NCBI GenBank assembly: GCA_964527385.1
Contig: CAZGPZ010000001.1
Span: 1-62,077 of the forward strand
Source of the DNA: JANWHZ01 sp964527385
GTDB lineage: Bacteria > Patescibacteriota > Saccharimonadia > Saccharimonadales > UBA4665
Reading direction: 5' to 3'
Length of the DNA: 62,077 nucleotides
The position numbers and the translations under genes were made by a program. The notes beneath the pieces are model-generated. The model did not search any database. It saw only the letters and a list, made by a program, of their open reading frames with translations, and was not told the DNA's origin. Positions 32,337 through 40,447 of the stretch are shown here, piece after piece (positions within the stretch are counted from its first letter, which is position 1; each line of letters opens with the position of its first letter).

Positions 32337-32447
32337 TCGGGTGCGGGCAGCCAAAAATGGATGCTCTTGCTCGAGAGACTTTAAGAAACCGTATCTGGCT
32401 TTAACAGTTGCGGCACAGCTCGGGAATTGCACCCGAATTCCGGTTCT
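32337..32447 (-). promoter_or_regulatory. Cobalamin (B12) riboswitch, compact form
   Basis: The minus strand carries the B12-box signature: GGAA, then CGGGTGCAATTCCCG, then GCTGTGCCGCAACTGT, then AGCCAGATAC. A P1 stem closes it (AGAACCG 32447-32441 with CGGTTTCT 32391-32384), making an aptamer of only about 64 bases. Peripheral stems of the classical AdoCbl aptamer seem absent. Downstream, GCACCCGA (32344-32337) is perfectly complementary to TCGGGTGC in the aptamer core (32436-32429) and precedes the GTGGGGG ribosome site, giving a plausible translation-control switch. The controlled genes are the DUF4430 and DUF6580 proteins. Confidence 0.85.
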
Positions 32448-32448
32448 G

Positions 32449-32470
32449 ATTGTTAACAATTAGTAGTGTA
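32449..32470 (-). promoter_or_regulatory. Promoter and palindrome at the riboswitch start
   Basis: TGC-TACACT on the minus strand (32473-32465) is an extended -10. The predicted start near 32458 lies in a perfect 12-base palindrome, ATTGTTAACAAT (32449-32460). It may be an operator or a short 5' hairpin. Confidence 0.55.
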
Positions 32471-32518
32471 GCAGCCGAGTCACACGCTAGATATAGTAAT
32501 TTTGATGACGTTTATGCA

Positions 32519-33202
32519 CTAGTTGACTGCAAAACTCTTGACGATCTGGGCAAACGTCGTGTAATCAGGGTTCGGGCTGTTGTCGGTGTAGACGAGCAGT
32601 ATACGGTGTTTGCCAGTTGTTTGGCTGGTAAGAGTAACCATATTCATGCCTTCGTCGGAACCGATCGCAACAACGTCGCGCTCATAGTTGCCAATGTCGC
32701 ACAAGAAGTTAACGCCATTCCATTTTGCGGACGCGGTACCGGTCCGGGTTGACGCTGCCGTCTTGTCGGTGAAATTGACACAGTTGTCTGACGTCGTGCC
32801 GATCGCGTTCAGATGGTCTCCGTCGGCTTCAACCGGCAAGAGGTGGTTGACCGCCAGATTGGTTGGAATATCGTCTATGTATACGTCGAGCCACCGCGCC
32901 CGGTCGTCTTTGACCGTTCCCTGCCAAGTGACTAGTGGCAATGGAGACGTACCACCTGTATTAATATGCTCTTGCCACGTACTTGGAACATCGAACGAAA
33001 CATTGCCTTTGATAATATGTTTGGTCTGCGTGCTGCTAATGGGGACATTTTTGACAACCGCGTTGGACTGGTTCAGGACGGTACTTGGCTGCAAGAGCTG
33101 CCTGGCACCCATGACACCACCAACTACAAGACCGGCAAGGATGCATACGATGACGGCAAGCCGGATATAGTGGTGCTTGGGCCGATGGCCGAGTTGGTAC
33201 AT
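32519..33202 (-). CDS. Anchored extracytoplasmic protein, unknown function
   Basis: A 227-residue protein with a basic N-terminus (RPKHHYIR), a transmembrane helix at about 15-35, and an exported domain of alternating strands (VSFDVPSTWQEHINTG, LVTWQGTVKDDRARWLDVYI). The FDVPSTW start resembles PsbP/DUF1795-like folds that open with a similar phrase, but I would not assign it. The ATG at 33202 is chosen because the one at 33232 overlaps a TATAATG element. It has a 25-base leader with no Shine-Dalgarno site. Confidence 0.6.
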   Translation of the reverse strand: MYQLGHRPKHHYIRLAVIVCILAGLVVGGVMGARQLLQPSTVLNQSNAVVKNVPISSTQTKHIIKGNVSFDVPSTWQEHINTGGTSPLPLVTWQGTVKDDRARWLDVYIDDIPTNLAVNHLLPVEADGDHLNAIGTTSDNCVNFTDKTAASTRTGTASAKWNGVNFLCDIGNYERDVVAIGSDEGMNMVTLTSQTTGKHRILLVYTDNSPNPDYTTFAQIVKSFAVN

Positions 33203-33249
33203 AGTAATTTTTACATTTCTATGCAATATCATTATAGCGCTACCGGTTA

Positions 33250-33723
33250 TTACTTTTGCAAGCTGTTATGTTTCTTGAGCACGGCGAGGCGAGGCTGGAA
33301 GCTTTGGGCCGCGGCATCGAGCCCGAGCACGTGCAGCGCGCCCACGAGCACCAACAGGCTATCTAAGTCTTGTCCGGCGCCGGAGCTTTCCGCCTGTGCG
33401 AACATATGCTCGACTTTGCTGACCAGCCATTTCTCCTCGGCGGGCGCGACCATGTTGGTCGTGAACGCCATATCCTCGGCAGGCTGGGTCAGCTCGAGCG
33501 ACCGGGCGGAATAATCGCGCTTTTTCAGGTGCCCCCGTTTGATCAGGCTGCGCACGTGCAGCGCGACGGTCGCGACCGACGTGTAGTTCAGCCCGTTCAT
33601 GATCTCGCGGTAGCTCGGGCTGTAGCCGTGCTGTTGGATAAATTCACCTATGAACGTCAAGAGCTCACGCTGCTTCTTGGTCGGGCGCACCGGAACGGCA
33701 GGAGGTGTTTGTTTTTCGTTCAT
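33250..33723 (-). CDS. LexA-like winged-helix protein lacking the S24 peptidase
   Basis: The first 78 residues match the LexA DNA-binding domain: TKKQRELLTFIGEFIQQHGY, SPSYREIMNGLNYTSVATVALHVRSLIKRGHL, then RSLELTQ. The usual cleavage site and Ser-Lys S24 peptidase domain do not follow; residues 80-157 are a different helical tail with FAQAESSGAGQDLDSLLVLVGALHVLG. The protein therefore cannot be a self-cleaving SOS repressor and may respond to a partner instead. TATAGT (33736-33731) ends seven bases before the ATG, so the transcript is leaderless. Confidence 0.78.
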   Translation of the reverse strand: MNEKQTPPAVPVRPTKKQRELLTFIGEFIQQHGYSPSYREIMNGLNYTSVATVALHVRSLIKRGHLKKRDYSARSLELTQPAEDMAFTTNMVAPAEEKWLVSKVEHMFAQAESSGAGQDLDSLLVLVGALHVLGLDAAAQSFQPRLAVLKKHNSLQK

Positions 33724-33730
33724 GCTTATG

Positions 33731-33754
33731 ACTATAGCGCGTATTATTGCGCGC
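33731..33754 (-). promoter_or_regulatory. Possible autoregulatory operator of the LexA-like gene
   Basis: GCGCG-N8-CGCGC (33737-33754) lies directly upstream of the -10 TATAGT (33736-33731). The site overlaps the end of the GtrA gene and could be bound by the LexA-like protein. The inverted repeat is seen; binding is inferred. Confidence 0.4.
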
Positions 33755-34181
33755 CTTCAAGCGGGCCGGGCTGCTTAGGCCGAAAAACCCAGTATTTGTA
33801 CCACAGCCATTTCCATACATTGAAGAATTGCGAAGCGATGAACAAGCCAATAAACGGCGAGACGCCCACCCACTTAAGGCCGCCGACCAATGCGTAGTCG
33901 ATAACGAGGTTTACCAAGCTAATGGCCGTGAACTTGCCGAATATCACCCGTGGCTGGTGCCCGTGGCGCTCTTCCTTAAACGCAATGAGATACTGGATAG
34001 CAAAATTAACGGACCAGCCGAGCGTGTCGCCAACAATCTTGGCTGGCAGCCAAGACCAGTGCAACAAGCCATACAAGAAACTGAACACCACGTAGCCGAT
34101 CACGAAGAACGCGAGTCCGCCGGCGTTGAAAAAGACGAATTGCACGACGCCTTTTTTGGTAGGGCGTTTGAGCCGTTTCAT
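33744..34181 (-). CDS. GtrA-family membrane protein
   Basis: A 145-residue protein with four transmembrane helices, opening FVFFNAGGLAFFVIGYVVF and having FKEERHG in the loop between helices two and three, as in the GtrA family. GtrA proteins are linked to flipping or handling of polyprenyl-phosphate sugars. It overlaps the preceding O-antigen ligase-like gene by 4 bases (ATGA), so the two are coupled. The end is 20 bases from the LexA-like gene start on the same strand. Confidence 0.85.
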   Translation of the reverse strand: MKRLKRPTKKGVVQFVFFNAGGLAFFVIGYVVFSFLYGLLHWSWLPAKIVGDTLGWSVNFAIQYLIAFKEERHGHQPRVIFGKFTAISLVNLVIDYALVGGLKWVGVSPFIGLFIASQFFNVWKWLWYKYWVFRPKQPGPLEGAQ

Positions 34182-35515
34182 GGCTTTGGTCGCGGCGTTC
34201 CGAGCGTGATACCGGCTAATCCCCAGAAAATATATGCGAGCGTGTCATCAGCCCACACGTGGCTGAGCAGCCCGACGAAGCTGATACCAGCCAGGCCGGC
34301 TAGCAAACCGAGTGCTAAGGGGTCGCGGCGGCGCAGCCAGAGCTGGCGGGCAAGCAGCGCGTTGATCGCCAAGAATAGCCCGAGCCCGACAATGCCTGTC
34401 TCTTGCCCGATCTGCAGGAAGTAGTTTTCCGCGATCCTGCCGGGATGACCGGTGTTGTATAGCGACGCCGGGCCAGCCGTGCCCGGGCCGCGGCCGAGCG
34501 GCTCGGTTGCCACGTCGCGGGCGCCTTGCTGGAATGCCGCGACGTGCGCTTCATTAGACGTAGTTTGGACGGCAGAACGCGTCTGCGTATGGAAGAAGAC
34601 GTTCTGGAAGGTTGTGTCGTCCCGAAGCAAGAGAACAATCCCACTGGAAAGCAGCGTGCAGAGCGCGGCGATTACGAGCGCGTAAACGCGTGCTTTCCGG
34701 CTGCGCAAGCTCGCCCAAACCATGCACACGAGCGCAATCCCCAGGCCGATCCAGGCGCTGCGGGAAAAGGTCAGCGCGAGCACCAGCGCGCCGAAAGCCA
34801 CAAAGACGCCGCCGACCGCCAAGACACGGCGTTTGCGAGGCTGCAACAACTGTCTGCCCTGCGTGAGCATCACAGGCGTGAATAAACCTAGCACAACAAC
34901 TAGGTAAGCGCCGAGCGGGTTGGCACCACGCAAACTGGACATGACGCGGATATACGCGATGTTGTGGTTGATCGTCTCGTACGGAAAAATAGTCGCATTA
35001 CCATAACCCAGGTGTGCCATAAAATCATATGGCAGCACGAAATACTGCAAGAGCCCAATGATAATGACCACGGCCGCCGGCCAGAATACCAGCCGCGCCC
35101 ACCAGGCATGCAGCCAGGGAACCTTGGCGGCAACCACCCAGGCAACGAGGAAAAATAACACATAACGCGTATCGCTGGCCCAACCATATAACAGCGCCGG
35201 CAGGGCAACGTTTCCCAACGCGTACGCGGCAATCCCCCATGCGATTTGGACCGCGATGTACAACCCGATAAGCCGGGCCAGCCACGACGCGGCCAGCCGG
35301 CGGCGAAGCGAGGGATCTTTTGCCAGCACCAGGACCACGCCGCCCACGAGCACGGCAAGCAAACATTCCTTCCACAGCCGTAGCGCGGTATAGTGGCCGG
35401 CAAACGACGAAACCCACACCGTAAGCAGCGCATGGAACGGCATTGCTACGATGACCACGGCAATGGCGGCAGCCAGCCAAGCGGCAAGGGTTTGACTGGT
35501 CAAACGGTTTCGCAT
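34178..35515 (-). CDS. O-antigen ligase/polymerase family membrane protein (Wzy_C)
   Basis: A 445-residue protein with about 12 transmembrane helices. LALTFSRSAWIGLGIAL and the late extracytoplasmic RGPGTAGPAS...AENYFLQIGQETGIVGLGL segment are the Wzy_C/WaaL signatures. It would polymerise or transfer lipid-linked polysaccharide outside the membrane. It lies divergent from the initiating sugar transferase and upstream of GtrA. The promoter region shared with that transferase contains TATACT/TACAAT elements on the two strands. Whether it is a polymerase or a ligase cannot be said. Confidence 0.85.
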   Translation of the reverse strand: MRNRLTSQTLAAWLAAAIAVVIVAMPFHALLTVWVSSFAGHYTALRLWKECLLAVLVGGVVLVLAKDPSLRRRLAASWLARLIGLYIAVQIAWGIAAYALGNVALPALLYGWASDTRYVLFFLVAWVVAAKVPWLHAWWARLVFWPAAVVIIIGLLQYFVLPYDFMAHLGYGNATIFPYETINHNIAYIRVMSSLRGANPLGAYLVVVLGLFTPVMLTQGRQLLQPRKRRVLAVGGVFVAFGALVLALTFSRSAWIGLGIALVCMVWASLRSRKARVYALVIAALCTLLSSGIVLLLRDDTTFQNVFFHTQTRSAVQTTSNEAHVAAFQQGARDVATEPLGRGPGTAGPASLYNTGHPGRIAENYFLQIGQETGIVGLGLFLAINALLARQLWLRRRDPLALGLLAGLAGISFVGLLSHVWADDTLAYIFWGLAGITLGTPRPKP

Positions 35516-35539
35516 AGGTGTTACAATTTAGTATATTCC

Positions 35540-36970
35540 ATGAAGAACAATACCTCCCTTGTTTATAGCGTTTTCTTGGTTGCCGGCGATTTCGTCGCCC
35601 TGCTTGCCGCCTTTACCATAGCCTACGTTCTCCGGGTGACGCTCGACCACACGCCGATCAGCGCCGACGTTCACGCCCTGACCTACATCAGCCTGCTTGC
35701 GACGCTTTTGCCGTTTTTCCTGGTCGTCTTCGCGTTGCTGGGGCTGTATAGTTCACGCGCGCAGTGGAACCGATTCAGGGAGTTTGGCAACCTCGCCGTC
35801 GGCTGCTTTATCGGCATCATGGGAGTCATCAGCTACAGCTACGTCGCGAACGTGCGGATTTTCCCCGCCCGGCTGGTTACCCTGTACGCATTTCTGCTGG
35901 CGTTCTTCTTGATATTGCTGTTCAGGACGATCGCCCGCGGCATCCGCCGCTCGCTGTTCCGTTATGGCATTGGCGTAACACGCGTGCTCGTCGTCGGCGA
36001 CACGCCATTGTCATTGGAGCTTATACGGCAACTCGCGAACACCACCGCGACCGGCTACCGAGTCGTCGGCGTGGTCGGCTGCCAGAACAACCACCCAGAA
36101 AGCGATATTGCTTGCTACGAAGACTTCGCGGCTGCGACGACGGCGCTTGGCCACCAGGTCGACATGGTCGCCCAGACGGAACTCTATACTTCGGACATCA
36201 AAAACAGCGAGATTTTGGTTTACGCCCAGGAAAACCACCTGGACTACCGCTTTACCCCTGGCAACAGCAGTATTTTCGTCGGCAAGCTAGAAGCCGAGCT
36301 ATTCCAATCGATCCCGGTCATAGCCGTCCACCAGACCGCGCTGATCGGCTGGGGACGCGTCGCCAAGCGTGCGACCGACCTCGTACTGGGCTCGCTGGCA
36401 TTAATCATTGCATCGCCCGTCATGCTTGCCGTCGCGGTTGCCATCAAGCTCTACGACGGCGGCCCGGTATTCTTCCGCCAAGAACGCATGACGCGCGGCG
36501 ACAAAGTTTTTAGGATCTACAAATTCCGCTCGCATAACCGCAAATACAGCGGGCTGAGCCCAGAGGAGGGTTTCGCGAAAATGGGACGCCCTGACCTGCT
36601 CGAAGCATACCGGGCGCATGCCGATTCCTTGCCGAACGACCCGCGTGTCACGCCAATCGGCCGGTTCATCCGCCGCACGAAGATCGACGAGCTGGGGCAG
36701 CTCATAAATGTCGTGAAGGGAGATATCAGCCTGGTCGGGCCGCGCGCCATCGTGCCCGGGGAATTGTCGGCATACAAAAAGCGTCATGCTATTTTAAGCG
36801 TCAAATCCGGCATTACCGGGCTAGCGCAAGTTTCGGGGCGCGACGATATCAGCTTCAGCGAGCGCCGGCAATTGGATTTGTACTACGTCCAGAATTGGAG
36901 CTTCTGGGGAGACTTGGTCATCATGGCCAAAACATTAGTTGTCGTGCTCGCCCACAAAGGCACTAGGTAG
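35540..36970 (+). CDS. Polyprenyl glycosylphosphotransferase (initiating transferase)
   Basis: The 476-residue enzyme starts a lipid-linked polysaccharide by moving a sugar phosphate to undecaprenyl phosphate. Five N-terminal helices cover 1-130, a Rossmann-like CoA_binding_3 region follows at about 150-290, and the C-terminal bacterial sugar transferase domain has KRATDLVLGSLALIIASPVM, FFRQERM, FRIYKFRSH, RRTKIDELGQL and LVGPRAIVPGE. This is the WcaJ/WbaP fold. The start at 35540 lies within the divergent promoter region. The sugar is not readable from sequence. Confidence 0.92.
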   Translation: MKNNTSLVYSVFLVAGDFVALLAAFTIAYVLRVTLDHTPISADVHALTYISLLATLLPFFLVVFALLGLYSSRAQWNRFREFGNLAVGCFIGIMGVISYSYVANVRIFPARLVTLYAFLLAFFLILLFRTIARGIRRSLFRYGIGVTRVLVVGDTPLSLELIRQLANTTATGYRVVGVVGCQNNHPESDIACYEDFAAATTALGHQVDMVAQTELYTSDIKNSEILVYAQENHLDYRFTPGNSSIFVGKLEAELFQSIPVIAVHQTALIGWGRVAKRATDLVLGSLALIIASPVMLAVAVAIKLYDGGPVFFRQERMTRGDKVFRIYKFRSHNRKYSGLSPEEGFAKMGRPDLLEAYRAHADSLPNDPRVTPIGRFIRRTKIDELGQLINVVKGDISLVGPRAIVPGELSAYKKRHAILSVKSGITGLAQVSGRDDISFSERRQLDLYYVQNWSFWGDLVIMAKTLVVVLAHKGTR

Positions 36971-36980
36971 CCAACCTTAA

Positions 36981-37009
36981 TTGACCCTGAGAAAATACCA
37001 GGCTAGAAT
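36981..37009 (+). promoter_or_regulatory. Promoter of the glycosyltransferase gene at 37076
   Basis: TTGACC at 36981-36986, a 17-base spacer and TAGAAT at 37004-37009. The transcript start near 37016 leaves a leader of about 60 bases with no clear Shine-Dalgarno site. Confidence 0.55.
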
Positions 37010-37075
37010 AAAGGCTACGAGTGGACAGCGGCAGCGTGCAGTAGCAACCGGTGAAGCAGCCCGCCCACCAAAAAC

Positions 37076-38389
37076 ATGACACCACAAACTGCGAGAAACA
37101 GATTACGGTTCCGGGACCGCCCGGCAACATCAGGCGCCCTGCCGAACGCCGGGCGCACTGCCCCGCCGACGGTCAAGCGCGCGATGAGCGTCGGGCAAAA
37201 CCTCGTGCCGCGCGGTTCTGCCGCCCGGCCTGTGGCGCCCCGTCCCGTCCCGGCACCAAAACAGCAACCACAAGTCACACAAAAAGACGCGCCCTTGCGC
37301 GTTGCCATCGTCCACGATTGGCTAGTTGGCGGCGGGGCAGAACTCGTCGTTGAGCAACTGCACAAGCTGTTCCCGGACGCGCCGATTTACACGTCGTATT
37401 GCACGCGCGAATGGCGGCGGCGGTTGGATGGCAAGGTCAAGACCGGCTGGCTACAGTGGTGGCCGTTTTCACGGTTACGCAAATATCTCGCCGTCTGTCG
37501 TATTTGGTGGTTCACCCGCCTGGACTTCACCGGCTACGACCTTGTCATCAGCAGCTCCGGCGCCGAAGCAAAAGGCATCCGCGTGCCCCACTCGACCATC
37601 CACATCAACTACTGCCACGCGCCGACACACTACTATTGGAGCCGGTATAACGAGTATATGGAGCACCCTGGGTTTGGCGCGTTCGACGGGTTGGCGCGGT
37701 TCGGGCTGAAACATTTGGTCGGCCCCTTGCGCAAATGGGACTACAAAGCCGCTCAGCGGCCTGATTACATCATTGCCAATTCAACGCATATCAAAGCCGA
37801 GATCCAAAAATATTATGATCGCAGCGCCACGGTTATTTACCCGCCCGTCTACACCGAGCGTTTCAAGGCGCTCGTCGGCACCAAGAAGCGCAAAGGGTTC
37901 ATCGTTTCCGGGCGGCAGACACCGTACAAACGCTTTGACTTGGCAGTCGTCGCCTGCACTAAGCTCGGCTTGCCATTGACTGTTATCGGCACCGGGCCGG
38001 AACATCGCCGCCTGCGGAAACTTGCCGGCAAGACCGTGACATTCCTCGGCAAAGTCAGCGACGAAGTATTGGAAGAAGAGTTCGCCAGCGCGAAGGCACT
38101 CCTGTTCCCGGGGCTTGACGACTTTGGTATCACGCCGCTCGAGGCAATGGCTGCCGGGACGCCAGTCGTCGCCTATAAAGCCGGCGGCGCGCTCGACTAT
38201 ATTATCCCGCACAAAACGGGCGTGTTCTTTGACGAACAAAGCGTGACCAGCCTCGCGAAAGCCCTGCGTGAAGTTACCAAAGAGCAATTTGCCAGCGTCG
38301 AGATTTCCCACTTTGCCGAGCGCTTCACGCGCGAACGCTTCCGCCGCAATATGCGCCTGCTCGTCAAAAAAGTCATGTCCGAAGCTTGA
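37076..38389 (+). CDS. Glycosyltransferase family 4
   Basis: A GT-B retaining glycosyltransferase of 437 residues. Residues 1-72 are an unusual Pro/Ala/Arg-rich tail, possibly disordered. The catalytic part starts LRVAIVHDWLVGGGAELV and includes INYCHAPTHYYWSRYNEYM, the donor-site GRQTPYKRFDLAV and the FPGLDDFGITPLEAMAAGTPVVA loop with its ExxxxxE pair. It would elongate the surface polysaccharide in the cytoplasm. The true start may lie further downstream. The next gene is convergent, 12 bases away. Confidence 0.88.
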   Translation: MTPQTARNRLRFRDRPATSGALPNAGRTAPPTVKRAMSVGQNLVPRGSAARPVAPRPVPAPKQQPQVTQKDAPLRVAIVHDWLVGGGAELVVEQLHKLFPDAPIYTSYCTREWRRRLDGKVKTGWLQWWPFSRLRKYLAVCRIWWFTRLDFTGYDLVISSSGAEAKGIRVPHSTIHINYCHAPTHYYWSRYNEYMEHPGFGAFDGLARFGLKHLVGPLRKWDYKAAQRPDYIIANSTHIKAEIQKYYDRSATVIYPPVYTERFKALVGTKKRKGFIVSGRQTPYKRFDLAVVACTKLGLPLTVIGTGPEHRRLRKLAGKTVTFLGKVSDEVLEEEFASAKALLFPGLDDFGITPLEAMAAGTPVVAYKAGGALDYIIPHKTGVFFDEQSVTSLAKALREVTKEQFASVEISHFAERFTRERFRRNMRLLVKKVMSEA

Positions 38390-38401
38390 AGTAATTGGCC
38401 T

Positions 38402-40183
38402 TTAGGCAGCCAAACCGACTTTGCCATCGTGCCTGACAACCAGTCCGGTGCGCTTTTGCCACAAGCCCAGCGCCCGCCGCACGCTGTCCGGCTGGCCCGC
38501 GTATAGCCCATCCAGCACTATGCTATCAAGGCGTGTCCACATTGCTTTTATGGCACCACCATCCTTGTCATGCGATGCGTCGAGCGGTATGTCTTTGCCG
38601 TCAGCCAAGTGTACGTGATAAACTCTGTCTTCGATGTACGCTTCGTCGGTATTGCGAGGGTCGTCGGCGTATCCGGCGTCGACACAATCATCCTTCGTGA
38701 CCGTTACGCCAAGGGCCGCGCGTGTTTCCTCGCCAAGCTCACGGAGCGCGGTCTGTAGCGGTGCTTCGCCAGGCATTTGCATGCCGCCGGGCACGCCCCA
38801 CACGCCATCCTTGCGTTTGATAAGCAATATCTCCGTGTAGCCCTGGCGGTTGATCCGCGTTACGACCATCGTGCCAGCAAAGTTCGGCCCATAGTTGCCG
38901 AGTTCGCCACGACCCTTCATGCCCGTCGGCCCCATCGGGTTCCGCGGTACGCCTCTCGCGTCCACGGACGGCTTGCCTTCGTAGCCTACAAAACCAGAAT
39001 CATAGTTGATCGATCGGCGCGGATCCGTTGGGTCGGCCCAGTATCTTTCCGGGTCGACTCCCGCCGGGTCGTTGGAACGATCGGCAGCCAACACGGACGG
39101 CGATGTATACGTCGGATAATCCGATGAATTATAAGCAGCTGGATCGAGCGTGTCCCAGGTGACGCCATCGGCGATCGGATACCTGGGCGGGTAGCCAGCC
39201 GGCTGTGATGTGCGGTCTTTGACGTGCCCTGGCAAGTGCCTATCAAGCGGAAAGTCGGCCGGGACCAACCGCTCTGCGGCCGGTATATGTTCTACGGCAG
39301 GCATGACGTCTTTCCAGACGTTCAGGGCAACGCGCAGCAGCGCTTGCATGCGGGCATTGAAACGGCCTTCTCCGCGCCGCGTGGCGGCGATGTGTGCAAG
39401 TGTTGCTTCCCCACGAAGGAAGCGGTCGTACGGCTGGAACGAGAGATGCGTCGAACTCGTTATCCGTGCCGGCGCATTTTCCCAGGCAGCCTGGTGGGTC
39501 TCGCCGACCATCCAGCCGGCGTTGGACAGGCGGGCTAGCATGTCAAATGCCCGCTCCTCGTCCGCCGATAATTCCCCATCACTGCGATACGGCAAGCTAT
39601 CCACTATCTGCCGTTCGGGCTCAGTGACAGCAACTGCCTTGAGCATTGCCTGCAGCCGTTCAGGCGAAGCCACCAGCCTTTGGGCATATTGGTTATCCGC
39701 CAGGAACTTCCCCAGGCCGAGCTGGCGGGCGGCATAGTTAACCGCATCGACGAAATCAATCTTGCCGAGAAAAGCCGGTACGTCCGTAACGGTGCCGATG
39801 CCAACCGCTTGCAGTGCATCCGGCAGGTACTCACGGGCAAGTACGCGTGGCACTTCCAGGATGTGATGATACTGCTCCGGGCTTACCTGTGCCGGGCGGC
39901 CATCACCGTCAAACAATGCTTGGAACGAGAGGCCGGTACGATTGGAGGCGCGCCAAAACACGTCGTACAACTCGCCCGAATCAACCTGGCCACCCTCTTC
40001 CCGCTGCATTCTCGCGGCGAGCACCGACGACACGCCGGCAACTACATCGCTCATCTCGCGGTTGCGGTCTTCAAAGCTCATCCCGAGCGATGCCAAGGCG
40101 TGCGCGCTTTCGTATGATTCGAGCGCGTTCAGCGTTTCAATGCGGGCGCCGGTCGGCTGTATGCCTGGTTGTGTTTCTGCCAT
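38402..40183 (-). CDS. NUDT9-type ADP-ribose pyrophosphatase with long N-terminal domain
   Basis: A 593-residue protein. The C-terminal part closely follows human NUDT9: YTSPSVLA (359-366), PRNPMGPTG (413-421), GRGELGNYGPN (424-434), the NUDIX box from Gly467 to Glu486, and DDPRNTDEAYIED (507-519). The box keeps the metal-binding glutamates. Expected reaction is ADP-ribose to AMP and ribose-5-phosphate. The first 330 residues are mainly helical and unrecognised. There is no signal peptide. Its ribosome-binding site is weak (GAGGTG, distant). NUDT9 is known best from eukaryotes and the TRPM2 channel. Confidence 0.88.
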   Translation of the reverse strand: MAETQPGIQPTGARIETLNALESYESAHALASLGMSFEDRNREMSDVVAGVSSVLAARMQREEGGQVDSGELYDVFWRASNRTGLSFQALFDGDGRPAQVSPEQYHHILEVPRVLAREYLPDALQAVGIGTVTDVPAFLGKIDFVDAVNYAARQLGLGKFLADNQYAQRLVASPERLQAMLKAVAVTEPERQIVDSLPYRSDGELSADEERAFDMLARLSNAGWMVGETHQAAWENAPARITSSTHLSFQPYDRFLRGEATLAHIAATRRGEGRFNARMQALLRVALNVWKDVMPAVEHIPAAERLVPADFPLDRHLPGHVKDRTSQPAGYPPRYPIADGVTWDTLDPAAYNSSDYPTYTSPSVLAADRSNDPAGVDPERYWADPTDPRRSINYDSGFVGYEGKPSVDARGVPRNPMGPTGMKGRGELGNYGPNFAGTMVVTRINRQGYTEILLIKRKDGVWGVPGGMQMPGEAPLQTALRELGEETRAALGVTVTKDDCVDAGYADDPRNTDEAYIEDRVYHVHLADGKDIPLDASHDKDGGAIKAMWTRLDSIVLDGLYAGQPDSVRRALGLWQKRTGLVVRHDGKVGLAA

Positions 40184-40277
40184 ATTCCCGTGTCACCTCG
40201 TTATCTGTTGATATGGGGTGGTATTATGAACGATTGCCGCTTAAAGTCAAATCCCTTTATCTGGCTTGATGCACCCC

Positions 40278-40353
40278 GTCATTCCCGCGACAGCGGGAAT
40301 CTAGTTCAGAATGAGTTATTTATTGCTGGATTCCCGGTCGAGCCGGGAATGAC
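40278..40353. repeat. Dispersed palindromic repeat, copy 2
   Basis: GTCATTCCCG...CGGGAAT at the left (40278 on) and CTGGATTCCCG...CGGGAATGAC at the right (ending 40353), with about 20 bases between the two hairpins. It is an intact copy of the element family, located between the NUDT9-like and glmS genes. The 298-base gap otherwise holds only the glmS promoter. Confidence 0.85.
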
Positions 40354-40447
40354 AACCAAGGAGAGGTTCTGGGAATGAAAACCTTCGATCCGGCAAGAAT
40401 AAGCACTTATTTAATATCTCAGAAAGTTAATTATAGTAATTTAGAGC

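Noticed and set aside
32449..32460. 12-base palindrome as an integration site
   Set aside because: It coincides with the predicted transcript start of the riboswitch, and no integrase or duplicated flank is nearby.
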